From positions 685,709 to 749,708 of the forward strand of contig PDUO01000025.1 in the NCBI GenBank assembly GCA_003008705.1: a stretch of 64,000 bases of DNA, in the 5' to 3' direction. The notes below the pieces were generated by a model that saw nothing but the letters and a program-made list of their open reading frames with translations, searched no databases and was not told where the DNA came from. Source of the stretch: Pezicula radicicola. Its lineage: Eukaryota > Ascomycota > Leotiomycetes > Helotiales > Dermateaceae. Both the position numbers and the translations under genes were made by a program. Shown in pieces: positions 44,221 through 55,489 of this stretch; position 1 is the stretch's first letter; each line of letters begins with the position of its first letter.

Positions 44221-45376
44221 TGCGAGCTGTCGAATTTCGAGGTGATCTTTATGGCGTTTGGAATGGCGTTTGGAGAAGCTCTGGGGGAAAAGGAAGGTTG
44301 GAAGCCCCAGAACACGAATGATCACATTGCTAGGTAAAAGACGCCCAGATCCCCACTTCTGTACCTAGAAAGCACAGGAACTTGTATTTTAGAACCACCC
44401 ACTTGTGCCCCATATGGGCTTCCTAGCATAGGGATCACTAGATAGAAACCGCTGCATAAGGCCTATCGGCCTTGGGTCGGCGTGATAATTGACATCATCA
44501 ACATGTACCCAGAAAATTGTGGATGGAGAACAGGTGGAGAACAGAAATAATGCGTAAAAGCTTTGAATTCGATCGTATGATTTGATTCCTCGCCTGACTA
44601 AAGCACCATTTTTGACCTGTAAGAAGCTGATATCGGAACATTATTTGCGGAGCAAGTCAATTTCCCTATCCAATAATTGATACATAACCTAGTAGATCGA
44701 GCGCAGAGCCCGGGCCAGAAAACGATTGCGGAAGCTCCCGCAGCAACATCCCACAAATCTGTATATATATATATATTTTTTTTTTTGATAAGCCACCTGG
44801 TTCAATGGTCAGCATCGCAGTCGAATTTAGCTTACGGCCTCGCTAAGCGCATTGAGGAAGGTAAGGCAGTCCTAAGGTAGAGAGGCGCTTTGGCTTCTAA
44901 AGGCTAATTACAAGGCATCGCTAAAGCTACAATATTTCTATAATATAAGATAGCCACAAGGGTCCTATTTATTATAGACGTCTATATACCTATAGCGCAG
45001 AGGCGGATCGACTATACGTTGCTAAAACCCTCCAGTGTCGCAACTTTTCTATCAATTCCCTATAGAATACAAAACAGCAGAACTAGATTATCATAACCAT
45101 TATATAGGATTTTATTGTGAATATAAAATTATAACGTTCCTGGTATTTTGTTCAGAGCATGTAGAGAGCAGGGTTACTTCTACAAAGGCTGCGTGCATTG
45201 GAACCTAAGATACTGGAAGTCTAAAAATGTCTTCATCGCTCGTTGCACCCTGGCTCTCCACTGGGCAAATCCGAGGCAGAACTACATTTTTACAAAGCAA
45301 ATCAAGTTGGGCTACTCATATCTCAGATCAAGTTGAGTGAGTTCTAGTTTCTAGAGCCTCTTGGTCCGAAGAAGCA
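44221..45376. other. Intergenic, with probable decayed repeat at 44740-45120
   Basis: A (TA)n-poly(T) tract is at about 44760-44786. The following 300 bp are TA-rich with little coding potential and look like a mutated transposon remnant; I cannot name it. No gene recognised. Confidence 0.4.
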
Positions 45377-45793
45377 TCAAGGCGACAGCGAATCCGCATG
45401 TTTGATATAGGTGCTGAAATGGTGACTGCGGATACAGAGAGCTCTCTCTGCCGATGCGCTCTTATGTGTATTGAACGAAAAGGGGTTCTGCTGCTCAAAT
45501 CCAGATTTAATGCTCCCAGGTTTGAATAAAGAGAGCTCCGAAATTATTCTGTGCCGGAAATGATCTGACCAGGTGAGATCCGGGTAACGCCCTTCCCCAA
45601 ACCCTTGCCATACAGTAATAGCTAGTGCAAATCCTTTTCCTCCGCAGTCTTTTGCATCAACCTGGAACTCTGTGGCACAGTTGTGACACTGTCGTACACC
45701 ACAGCATTTAGAACACGATTGGTTTTCTGAAGGATGAGAGAGTCTGCACAGGAGCAATCTTTTTAGATAATTGTTTGGATCGTTATAAATCAT
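45377..45793 (-). pseudogene. C-terminal fragment of an F-box-like fungal protein
   Basis: 138 codons from ATG 45793. The part CHNCATEFQVDAKDCGGKGF, followed by ALAITVWQGFGEG, PDLTWSDHF and PGSIKSGFE...FSF, resembles the conserved C-terminal region of a common Leotiomycete family of F-box-domain proteins (C-x2-C-x-TEF motif and W/H spacing). The N-terminal F-box was not found upstream on this strand. Either a truncated remnant or the last exon of a gene whose first exon I could not resolve. Family similarity is from memory of the motif, so confidence is modest. Confidence 0.35.
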
Positions 45794-46964
45794 GATCGAG
45801 CGCAAAGATAGAGTTGATCCGAGATGATTTTGGTCTCTAGAGATTGATAATAGGTGTAACCTGGACGGTAGGAGGTTTGGCACCGGGATAATAATGCGAA
45901 CTCAGAGCTCGTGTCTAATCCGAGTCGTTCCCACTTCATTGTCATTTGAATAAGAAGCTCTGATTTAGCATGGAGAAAGCTGTTCCAAGGAGAGTGCCTT
46001 CAGAGGATTCGCCACGTGTATTTTAGGTCGGCAGATCATCCGACACAACTCTATGTGTCAAAGTCCGTACTTGTTACCCAGTTTTGGTACCATCTGCTAA
46101 TCCGCAGCTTGGCTGACAGCGAACATTGATCCGTTTCACCCTAGACTCTGCCGGTGATCAATTGGTGTTGACACAAAGGTTTTGTCGCTTTCGAAGGCAA
46201 CAAAGAACCCTGACAACCTGAATATCAATATTACAATACTACAGAAACGCTCATGGAGATAATGGCGCCTAGATGAACCTAGCGATTGGCACCATTCTTC
46301 GGGGCTACAGAGTCTATCCGTTGGAAGTAATTCTTTGAACGAGGCAATACAGGAGTAGCGATCTCTTGACGGTAACATATTCCTTTTGGATTAATGGCAA
46401 ACCTAGATATTGTTTATTGAGTGACAATTCTAATATTGAGGTTCAATTCAATTAGGGAGAGATATGTCTATGTCCGTAAGCCATATGTGCAGATATAGAG
46501 CCCTGGCATACAATGTTTGCCCGTTAGGAGTCGCGAAAGGTTGGTACTACTAGGCCCCAAGTGCTTTTTCAACCAGGGCATACGTCAAGACTGCAAATCT
46601 ACAGTATTTATCAACATGTCTCGGTCCTTTCTGGCGCTATATTCGGTAATATAGGCCCGGTATACAGAGTGGCAAGTAGTTTATTCAAGTTTCGACGTAA
46701 GAGTCGTAGTACAATAGCGGAGAATCCGAAATTAAGCATATAACCAATCTTTAGCGCATGTATCTCTATATCTTCATGTGCCTAACAAATTCTTTAAAAT
46801 GCGGCGATGCTGGCATGATAAACACTATGAAGCCAGCGTCATCCTTTCTTTAGCCGTGCCAATTATTCGGTTTCCATTCATCGTTCTGGTCTGTTTCCGC
46901 ACATTAACCCCAACCTTCGGCACCTACTTATCTTCTGCCGAAGGATGAAGTGTGTGCTAGGATC
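45794..46964. other. Intergenic
   Basis: 1.2 kb. Small frames (46136-46378 minus, 46561-46743 plus) show no family features. Nothing recognised. Confidence 0.5.
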
Positions 46965-47442
46965 CGGAGCCCGATAACTACCTTATTTCATAACTCGATT
47001 TTCGATTTTCGCGAAAACACTATAATACTTACTTTTTACTATATATTTTACTTTATAGTAATATAATATTAAAATTAATGCTTCTAGAAGTTATTATTTT
47101 ATAAATTATAGTGTTTCTTAATCCTTTACTCCTAATATAACTAGTTTTAGTATATTATTTTTTAAAAAATTAAAAATCAAGTTATGAAATAAGGTAGTTA
47201 TCGGGTACCTAGAGGCCCTAGTAGTACCTTATTTCATAACTTGATTTTCGCGAAAATACTACAATACTTACTTTTTACTATATATTTTACTTTATAGTAA
47301 TATAATATTAAAATTAATACTTCTAGAAGTTATTATTTTACGAATTATAGTATTTCTTGATCTTTTACTCCTAATCTAACTAACTATAGTGTTATGTTTT
47401 TACGAAAATCGAGTTATGAAATAAGGTAGTTATCGGGCTCCG
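46965..47442. mobile_element. Dimeric inverted-repeat element (MITE-like) with 40-bp perfect ends
   Basis: The left end 46965-47004 and right end 47403-47442 are exact reverse complements over 40 bp (core ACTACCTTATTTCATAACTC). Between them lie two closely related units, about 46965-47210 and 47222-47442. The interiors share a ~130-bp TA-rich block (each contains CTTCTAGAAGTTATTATTTTA). Near the middle, 47180-47260, two further copies of the end sequence face each other with C/T differences. So this is one element inserted next to or inside another, or a tandem dimer. No coding capacity. Composition suggests RIP. No convincing target-site duplication. Confidence 0.75.
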
Positions 47443-47688
47443 TATAGGACGTGCCTTGCGGCTCTCGATAATTAGCGTCTGCGCCTTTTGAGTGACCGAT
47501 GCGGCCGACTCTGAGTCAACTCGATTAAGTTGCACCTCATAAATGAGACGAGAGTGATTGACATCAAGCAGTCCATGAATATATGCTGAATTTCACTCTA
47601 TATTTTTGCAATCGATAATAAGTACTCGGGAATTGCAGTTCAAGTACCTCAATTATCAATCTTCGGGGCGAATAAAACAGTACCAAAG

Positions 47689-48573
47689 ATGAAGCTCTCC
47701 TTCACAACACTCGATGTCTTTACAACCACCCGCTATGCCGGCAATCCCCTCGCAATAATCGAGGTTCCAGCTTCAGAAAAGGCCTCCCTGACCCAAGCAC
47801 AAAAACAGAAGATTGCCGCCGAATTCAACCTCTCTGAAATCATTTTCCTTCACCTACCAGCAATTGGTCAAGAGTCCACCGCCCAGTCTACTATTGATAT
47901 ATTTACCGTCGCATCCGAGGTGCCTTTCGCTGGCCACCCTACGATTGGAGCAGCTTTCTTCCTCCTCAGTATCCAAAAGAAATCTACTATCGCACTGATT
48001 GAAAAAGCTGGCCGTATCCCGGTCTCCGTTGATCCCGTCACCAGAGACGTGAAGGCTGATGTTCCACAAGACTTCCATGTACACGCTATAACGTTCAAGA
48101 GCGAGTTAGTCGAACAAGCTGTACCTTGCGTGTCCATCGTAAAAGGCATGTCATTCATTCTGGTTGAGCTCCCTGATCTACCAACTCTCGCGAAAGCAAG
48201 CCGCAACCTCAATGAATCCTATGATCCCAGTCCTCTCGACAAGGGTTGGCAGGAAGGGCTTGTGGGAACAATGTATTTTGTTCAACAGGGCCAGGACGAG
48301 TATGGTAGACTTCAGTATAGGACGAGGATGTTTGTAGATTGGACGGAGGATCCAGGGACTGGGAGTGCGAGCTGTGCTTTGGCTTGCTGGTTATCGACCC
48401 AAGAGAAAGAGGCAGCCGGGACCTTTAAGTATGCTTTTACGCAAGGTGTTGAGATGGGAAGGAGAAATGACATTGCTGTTGAGGTTGCGAAATCTGGAGA
48501 GGGGAGCGGTATTCAGAGTGTGTTGTTGAGTGGCACTGCTGTTAAGGTTATGGAGGGGAGCTTGGAGGTTTGA
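47689..48573 (+). CDS. PhzF-family isomerase-like protein
   Basis: 294 residues, intronless, ATG 47689. PhzF/DapF-fold enzyme. The N-terminal half has FTTLDVFTTTRYAGNPLAII, the catalytic Glu in FNLSEIIFL, and VPFAGHPTIGAAFFL. The C-terminal half has the second signature, VDWTEDPGTGSASCALACWL, and ends in short beta-strand-like segments (FTQGVEMGRRNDIAVEV). All are conserved PhzF features. In bacteria PhzF acts in phenazine synthesis; fungal members are of unknown substrate. No signal peptide. Full length, intact. The dimeric repeat ends 246 bp upstream of the start. Confidence 0.9.
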   Translation: MKLSFTTLDVFTTTRYAGNPLAIIEVPASEKASLTQAQKQKIAAEFNLSEIIFLHLPAIGQESTAQSTIDIFTVASEVPFAGHPTIGAAFFLLSIQKKSTIALIEKAGRIPVSVDPVTRDVKADVPQDFHVHAITFKSELVEQAVPCVSIVKGMSFILVELPDLPTLAKASRNLNESYDPSPLDKGWQEGLVGTMYFVQQGQDEYGRLQYRTRMFVDWTEDPGTGSASCALACWLSTQEKEAAGTFKYAFTQGVEMGRRNDIAVEVAKSGEGSGIQSVLLSGTAVKVMEGSLEV

Positions 48574-48808
48574 AGTGTTTCGGCGCATTAGTGCAAGCAA
48601 GTGCTTCGTTCTTTGAAATCTTCGCAAATATTTAAAAAGCCCTATTTCTCTTTACAAGAGCTTCACAATGATTATAAGTTGTACTTCGCGTGCTCTAACC
48701 GTCTGATTGTCAAACCGCCACACAATTTCCATTAATAAATTTAGACCATAACAATAAAAGACGTATTCAGATTTGATTGACCAATGTTGCTATAATATAC
48801 TATAAGAG

Positions 48809-49572
48809 TTAATTATGTTTCTCTAGCTGTACAGCACTCATGATCTGAGTCATATCAGCAACATCCATCCCCTCACCCACCAACGCCCTTTCCTGCCACT
48901 GTTTAATCTCTGTTTTAACAATACCCTCATCCTCACTTTTATCATCTTCCTCCATACCCTCAATACCCTCAGAATTCCCTCCCATCCCCTCCTCTGAATC
49001 TTTATCCTTCACCTTCTGCGCCCGTCTTGACTCTCTACGCTGATTCCACTGTATAGAACTAATCCGTCTCGCCTCCTCAAGTCTCCTCACCTTATCCTCC
49101 TCCTCCCTCTCCTCCTTCTCAATTCTCCTCCTTAATAATTCAGCCTGACGAGCAAGTCTAGCTTCTTCTTTCGCTATTTCCTCAAGAGCTTCCTGGTGTT
49201 GTATTTCGGCTTTAATCCGATAACTTCTTGCTGCATTTGGATTTATTCGTTCGAAGTTTTCCCAATTTGAATAGACTTTCTTTGCTTTTTTATTTTGTCG
49301 TGAAAATATCTCTCGTGCTATTTTTTGGGTTTTTGTGTATTAGTACTTGTATGGATTTTACGGAGGACACGTTTGGAGATTATGTGTTAGGTACCTAGTT
49401 TTTTTAATATAGGTGCTTGTAGTTTTTGTTCTTCTTCTTGATGTTGTTGAGGACTTGTTTCCATTATTGTTTCGATTGTTGGTGGTTCTGTGTGCATGCA
49501 ATGCTTGAATTTGGTGTGTATTGATGGCATTTCAACTGGCCTGCTGTTAATCATTCCATTAAAATTTGGCAT
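48809..49572 (-). CDS. Charged coiled-coil protein, unknown function
   Basis: 228 residues from two exons, 49572-49395 and 49317-48809, with a 77-nt intron; the summed length is a multiple of three. ATG 49572 (MPNFNGMINSRPVEMP). Residues ~60-145 are strongly charged and helical (EALEEIAKEEARLARQAELL, then RRRIEKEEREEEDKVRRLEE), a probable coiled-coil. The rest is acidic with Glu/Ser/Asp. No known domain. Composition alone could mislead, but the clean splice and the sustained heptad-like pattern support a real gene. Confidence 0.6.
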
Positions 49573-50156
49573 TTTGTCGGAATAGTACTGAGTTTTCTTG
49601 TATGATGTTCTTAGGTTTGTTTAAGAATTTGTTTTGTGTTCCTGGTAAGTTAATCTATGGAAACGGGTGTGTCAAGTTTTGTGTGGTTTTTGGTGTGTTC
49701 AATTTGAAATAGATTTTCTGGATATTGTTTGTACTACACTGGTTTTTAGTGGGCACTAATACTAGGTCATCCCAGCGATGGTGCTAGAGAGCACCGTTTT
49801 ATATCGTCGTTAGCTAAGGGTTGTTTTGGTAAACTAGCATGACACCCCACATTAACTTGGTTAATTTGTTCTCTTGAAAGTCATGTTATGCTTCAGTCTA
49901 CAAAACACACTTCAAGTCAATCGTAAAACCTAATGTAGCAACTAACTTAATTTAAGTTAATAACCTAGTTTAAGTCACTAGCTTAATTTAAGATACTAAC
50001 GTGACTTGAGTTACTGACTTAATTTAAATCATTCAGTTATATTTGATAGCCTCGCTAGTTTTCTCTATTGTAGCAGTTTATCATGCCTAGCTACTCGCTT
50101 GAGAACTTCTTGATACACCCCCGAGTACTTTCCCCTTCAAAATAAGTCAATGCTAC
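49573..50156. other. Intergenic with degenerate minisatellite
   Basis: The stretch 49905-50035 holds five or so diverged copies of a ~16-18-bp unit related to ACTAACTTAATTTAAGT / TGACTTGAGTTACTGACT. No gene seen. Confidence 0.6.
49905..50035. repeat. Degenerate ~17-bp minisatellite, left copy
   Basis: Repeats of a unit around AGTTACT and TTAATTTAAGT. On the reverse strand it reads TAACTCAAGTCA-like, matching the array at 51720-51858 in opposite orientation. Confidence 0.6.
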
Positions 50157-51374
50157 CTACCAATCTTCCGCATCAACATCCCAGGGAAGGACTTCATCAT
50201 CAAGAAGAAAGCAGAGGAAGTTATCGCTGTTTTCTCCCGAGCCTGCAACAGCATCCTTCTGAAAAGGAAGATGGTTGGCCAAAAGAGTCTCCAGTGCATC
50301 TTTGATTTTGTGAAGAACAGATGGCAGGCGAGATCTTTCAAAAAAGCCCTCCCAATTCAGGCTATACAAATTCCGGTAATACACCGGAAGACAAACGTAC
50401 GGTTGAGTCTGATCGCTAACGAAGAGAGAAGCATTTCCTCGAGCCGCCGCGCCTAGGATTTGTTTCTCCGCCATGCGAAATTCATCGGTCCAAAATTTAG
50501 GCTGAATTGAAAGAGTTCTAACGTCGGACTGAATCACGTCAAGCCATTCTGTAATAGCCGTTCGAACTTGATTGATTACAGCTTCGATTTGAGGGTCATC
50601 GACTATCAAGTCACGCCTGGCTCGACTTTGGACATCAGAGCGATGCCACATTCCGAGAATTCTGATAACGTAGTGCTTGAACAGTTCTTTATGCCGGAGT
50701 TTCTTTGCAATATAAAGAGTCTTCTTGATATCAAAGTCGGAAACTTCGTCATGTCTGTTCAGGGCATATTCCAGGGATTTTGAGACCACCGGAAGAGCGC
50801 AGTAATAGTCCGCCATTTCGGTCAAGCGCTCTAGTGAGGAGAGACCATCGTCGGAGTCAAGGTGCCAGGGTTTGCCATGAATCGCGCAAAGTAGCTTCTG
50901 GAAATGCTCGGCCTCATACTCAAGATCGATATCGTATTTGGAAGAGATTTCTTGTTGGTTTTGCTCCTGCAAATAATGGGTTAGCAAAATTTCTAAGGAT
51001 GCTTGTCAAGTGAGTTACTCAAGCTGAACACTTAAAAGCGAATGGTTTATATTTACCTTTGAGCCGTCAGAGGCCACTAGAGTCCATTCACCATCATCAT
51101 CCAGCACTGTAACCCATTCATAACGAAATTCAGCTGATTCTGCGGCAGGCTTCTTGTCTGGCGAATCAAGAAACTTGCGGAAGAAGGTGGAGTGTAGCTT
51201 GAGGAAGACCGAGTGGACGTGGAACTCCTTGAAGTTGAGAACCTTGAGGCGGACGTCTGGCTTGAGACCTGGATGCTTGAAGACTACAACCTCCACACTC
51301 TCAACTTCACTTTCAATTTCGCTTTCATCTTCAGAATCTTCGTACGTCTTTTGTTTCTTTGCCTGTGGCTCCAT
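50157..51374 (-). CDS. BTB/POZ-domain protein
   Basis: 375 residues from two exons, 51374-51057 and 50966-50157. ATG 51374. Residues 1-30 are acidic with a short basic patch (KKQK). The BTB-like part spans about residues 30-140: VVVFKHPGLKPDVRLKVLNF, FHVHSVFLKLHSTFFRKFLD and, after the splice, YDIDLEYEAEHFQKLLCAIH, then LERLTEMADYYCALPVVSKS. This matches the fungal BTB group (core xxHSxxLxxxSxFF). The C-terminal half is helical and uncharacterised. Such proteins often bridge substrates to CUL3 ubiquitin ligases; here that is family-level inference. Intact. Confidence 0.8.
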
Positions 51375-51971
51375 GTTGATTTGAGATCTCTATCGGTAGG
51401 ACAGATCGATTAAGGTTTAAGTCGTGAGGGTTGGATGGCTGGAAGACTTGCTGCGATCTGCGGTCAGTCAAATTCAAGGTCCGTTGTCAAGCTGAGTATG
51501 AGAAAGTGGTCCTGCTTACATCAAATGAAGCTGAAGATCCTCTGGTAGGAAAATTGCACTTGAATTTGCGATCGTGTGCAGTTCTGTTCTGGTGATGTTG
51601 TTGTTTTGGTTTTGAATCTAGAGGAAGTTCAGAATGAGGGTTAGAAGTCGACCCTCGCTTAGTATCGCAAGGGTGAGTGAGTGTGCAGCTGCAAAGGTGA
51701 AATTGACTTTCAACCCAGTTAAGAGTGGCTTAATTCAAGTGAATTGCCCAAGCCAAAAGAGTAACCCAAATCAAGTCAATTACTCAAATTATGTGAGTTA
51801 CTCAAGTCAAATGAGTAACCGAAGTGAAGTCAAATCATATCAGTTACCATCTAGGTAACCAGAAAAAAAAAGTCAAATACTTTCAAACTATTATCGGAGA
51901 AATAAATTTACAAGAACAGAATTATCCACATGCGAATATCACCAACAACAGTTACCACTAGCCAGCCAAGA
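51375..51971. other. Intergenic with second minisatellite
   Basis: Contains the array at 51720-51858 upstream of the BTB gene. No gene seen. Confidence 0.6.
51720..51858. repeat. Degenerate ~17-bp minisatellite, right copy
   Basis: Diverged copies of a unit like GAGTTACTCAAGTCAAAT (51796-51813). It shares the motif with 49905-50035, in inverse orientation. Confidence 0.65.
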
Positions 51972-53301
51972 TCAGTAGGAAGTATCAAGCCAGCTCCCCC
52001 AAGTATCACCAAACAAAGTAGTCTTTGATACCGCAGCAGTAGCAGTCGTTTCATAAACACGCTCGGAAGTATCCGATCCATCACCCGAGTTGTTATATTC
52101 CTCGAAGATCCTATTCCACAAATTAGCATTTTCGAACCCCCGTGCGTGATAAGTGTATCGCTTACGGAGTAGCATCAGCGGCCAGTGTAGTCCATCCTGC
52201 CGCGTTAACGACATCAGTCAATACCGAGTTTTGGTATATGACTCGTGCGAGAACTCGCCATGGACGACCAAGATAAACTTTTCCTTCTAGCCCGGTAACA
52301 CTAGATGCGGCTGTGATCTAATATCCATAGTTAGGACTCAGATCACATCCATTTGGAACGAGAATACTTACGGTGCTGCTATCAATGACATACCAAGTCG
52401 TGTCTGTAGACACCTCACGAGAACTTGCGGTGATGGCTCCACCACCATTAGAAGCTATGGTACCTTTTAAGAAAAAATGTCAGTTTCTGCGTGGCAGTTG
52501 AAATGGCATATGGAACTCACACTCTCCAAACCATGCTGCTGCATCACCGAAGATGTAATCGACAGCTCCTATCAGAAGTTAGAAGAGGCCATAGACCGTG
52601 CAAATGCAGGGAGGAAACTTACCTTCAACATAGCAATTGGAGTAATATTGCTTGCCAGACTTAGCATACAAAGTATCCTGATATCCCGAGAAAGAACATC
52701 CATAGTAGCCCTGCTGGTCCCCATTGGCAGTAACGGCAACAGCCTGTAACGATTAGCAATTACAGACAATACAATGAGGTATCAATAAATCTTGACCTCA
52801 CCTGAGCTCCCTTCCCATACGTGTTCGCGAAATTAATATTATAAGCCTTGAAATTATCGCTAACAATATTGACAGTGGAACTAGCATCCAAGGAGCCAGC
52901 AGTGGCAGAATTGATGCTGTGTGTAATGGTTACAACATTATTTTTATAGGTTCCGGTACTACACGACTGAAATCAGAATATATCCTCGGACAAGTTAGTT
53001 TGGAAACTCACTTGGTGGTGTATCCATATAGGGTGAGAGCGCCACCGTAGTTAATAGTGAGTTGTTCAGTGTAAGTGCCACTGTAGATGAATATACAAGC
53101 ATCGGTTGTTGCTGACCCGAGAGCAGTGAGAGCAGCGCCAATAGAGGTATAAGTAGCACCTGAGGAGGCAACAGTTAGACAACCATCTGGTGGAGTAGTG
53201 CGACCAGTTCTCTTCTGTAAAGTCCCCGTAGGGGCTGCAGAAGAGCTGCCAACCAGTGACAAAAGACCAATACAGGTCGAGAAAATAGTTGAAGAAATCA
53301 T
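51972..53301 (-). CDS. Secreted pectin methylesterase (CE8)
   Basis: Removes methyl esters from pectin. ATG 53301 with leader MISSTIFSTCIGLLSLVGSS. About seven exons. Landmarks in order: CLTVASSGATYTSIGAALTA, CIFIYSGTYTEQLTINY, FKAYNINFANTYGKGAQ, the catalytic GYQDTLYA (Gln and Asp), the nucleophile segment AVDYIFGDAAAWF, and LGRPW with the substrate-binding Arg. It ends with FGDTWGSWLDTSY at TGA 51972. All catalytic residues are present. Divergent from a GH28 pectinase 946 bp away, a sensible functional pair, because demethylated pectin is the better substrate for hydrolases. Confidence 0.9.
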
Positions 53302-54247
53302 GGTTGTGAGTAAAGAACGTATAGGTGAACAGTAATGGAAGACTGTAAGAGGTGGCGATGGAATTCTCTCACCATCTTATGGTTGAAGTCTTGCAGAGCC
53401 AAGAGGCAAATATTTCGGGTATCCAAATGCATTTCTGCATTCGAATCTCTTAGTGAGATGAGAATAACCATATTGGTAGTAAAACCAACTTGGCAGGACC
53501 CTTAAGTCAAGGGCGATGTTTAGTTCAAAGTGTTTGCGTGGGTGAAAAATGCCAAGTAATATGGATGAAACATCGCTTAAATACCTGCCTTAATTCTACA
53601 TTTGCGGGGTGCATCCACTTCGGCATCGAGCATCAAAATGCTTCCACGAATCCACGTGGTGTTGTTGAATTTACCCAAAAAGACATGGGGGTACGGTACT
53701 TGATGATGACGATGAGGGGGAAAAAAGCTGGAAATTTTATATGGTGAGGCCTGGGTTTTGATATATTATAATTGATGGATACATAAAAGTAGTAATGGAC
53801 AGACAAAAATAATAAGTTTACTACCAGGAGTGGATATATTCGGATTGGTGGACTTACCTGTCTTGTCAGCAAGATGCTACGAATATCAGAAGAATTTTGT
53901 CCTCCAGTGCGAGGCTTTAGAGTGAGAAAGATATTTAAAAATCATCAATTCGTAGACTCGTATTTGAGTACCGGTATCCGAGCATATAATATTTCGATCA
54001 CTCCACATTCGGAAACGAACCGGAGTGGCCCGGCATTTTTTAATATATTTGAAGGCACAATGATTGCCAAAGGGGTTTGGTAGATCTTTCGAATTAGTAA
54101 CCTCGCTCCTCAACTCCACGCTCTTGTTTCGAGACTAATGCGTTAACAGTTCATTTCAGTATTCTACTATTTCTTGTAGCAGTATCCAATCGTTTTTTAA
54201 CCAAGTCATTCTTTTTCCCAAAAAAAGAAGATATTTTCTCTACCAAA
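53302..54247. promoter_or_regulatory. Divergent intergenic region, pectin methylesterase / GH28
   Basis: 946 bp shared by the two pectin genes. No ORF with family features. I do not name operators: no site was convincing by eye. A pyrimidine-rich stretch lies just upstream of 54248. Confidence 0.4.
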
Positions 54248-55489
54248 ATGAAGGTCTTTCATTCCTCTCACGCGCTGGCGTTGTCACTCTTTTCTCTTCT
54301 CGCACAGGCTGCACCACCGCCCACACTCATTCAACGAAGCCGACCCGATGCAGTGAATCTCGCCAAACGCGCTACCTGTACGCCAACAGCAGGAGGAGAT
54401 TCATCCACCGATGATGTACCAGCAATCACTTCAGCACTTTCAACATGTGGCAATGGTGGTACTATTGAGATCCCAGCCGGCAAAACATACTATCTCAACA
54501 CCATTCTTGATTTTACGGGTTGTGTTGGTTGCACGTTCAATATTGAAGGAACGTTGATGGCATCCGACGATCTAGATTACTGGGAAGGCAAAACTGCTAT
54601 TATTTATATCAATGATATTCAAAAGGCCACTATCCAATCTCTTACAGGCAGCGGGATTATCGATGGAAATGGTCAAGCAGCATGGGAAGAATTCGCAAGC
54701 AATTCAGATTACGCCCGTCCTACTCTCCACTACATTACTGGCAAATCTTCCGGCATTACAGTCAAGAACCTACAAGTCAAGAATCCACCCAACGTCTTCT
54801 TTAGCGTCAACGGCGCTTCTACCAACATTTTATATGATTCCTTGACTATGTCAGCAGTGTCCGATTCAGAAACTGCTCCCAAGAACACCGACGGTTTTGA
54901 TGTTGGAGCCAGCACATATGTAACGCTAACAAATATCAACGTCGCAAATCAAGACGACTGTGTTGCTTTTAAACCTGGTTGTAATTATGTGACCGTGGAT
55001 GGCATCACATGTAGCGGATCACACGGTCTTTCAGTTGGTTCATTAGGGTCAAAAAACATAGACACAGTACAGAACGTCTATGTAACCAACGCAACTATGA
55101 TCGATTCCGCGAAAGCAGTGGGCATAAAACTGTACCCAGGGGGTGACCACGGTCAAGGGATTGTAAAGAACGTAACATACGACGGCGTGACTGTTACAAA
55201 CTGCGATTACGCAGCGCAGATTCAAAGCTGTTATGGCGAAGATGCTGATTACTGCTCTGAGTACCCGAGCAATGGAACTATCACTGATGTCGTATTCAAG
55301 AATTTCAAAGGCACGACTAGTGATAAGTATGAGCCTGTGACGGCTAATTTGGATTGTCCTGCTGATGGGACTTGTGGAATCACTTTTGATAGTTGGGATA
55401 TTGCGACTCCTGATGGCACAGCTGAGGTGTTGTGTGCCAATACTGGTAGTGATATTGGTGTTACTTGCACTGATGGCGCTTCCGGTTAA
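54248..55489 (+). CDS. Secreted GH28 pectinase, xylogalacturonan-hydrolase-like
   Basis: 413 residues, intronless, ATG 54248. Signal peptide MKVFHSSHALALSLFSLLAQA, then a likely Kex2-type site at LAKR. GH28 motifs: KNTDGFDVG (catalytic Asp), NQDDCVAFKPG (two Asp), GSHGLSVGSLG (His). The usual RIK motif reads GIKLYPGG: Arg is Gly. That substitution and SCYGEDADYCSEYPSNGT agree with the fungal endo-xylogalacturonan hydrolase subgroup rather than classical endo-polygalacturonases. Acts on pectin hairy regions outside the cell. Divergent from the pectin methylesterase. Subgroup call is from motif memory; family call is firm. Confidence 0.88.
   Translation: MKVFHSSHALALSLFSLLAQAAPPPTLIQRSRPDAVNLAKRATCTPTAGGDSSTDDVPAITSALSTCGNGGTIEIPAGKTYYLNTILDFTGCVGCTFNIEGTLMASDDLDYWEGKTAIIYINDIQKATIQSLTGSGIIDGNGQAAWEEFASNSDYARPTLHYITGKSSGITVKNLQVKNPPNVFFSVNGASTNILYDSLTMSAVSDSETAPKNTDGFDVGASTYVTLTNINVANQDDCVAFKPGCNYVTVDGITCSGSHGLSVGSLGSKNIDTVQNVYVTNATMIDSAKAVGIKLYPGGDHGQGIVKNVTYDGVTVTNCDYAAQIQSCYGEDADYCSEYPSNGTITDVVFKNFKGTTSDKYEPVTANLDCPADGTCGITFDSWDIATPDGTAEVLCANTGSDIGVTCTDGASG

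Noticed and set aside
45148..45336. 62-codon plus frame
   Set aside because: No family features; lies beside a decayed repeat.
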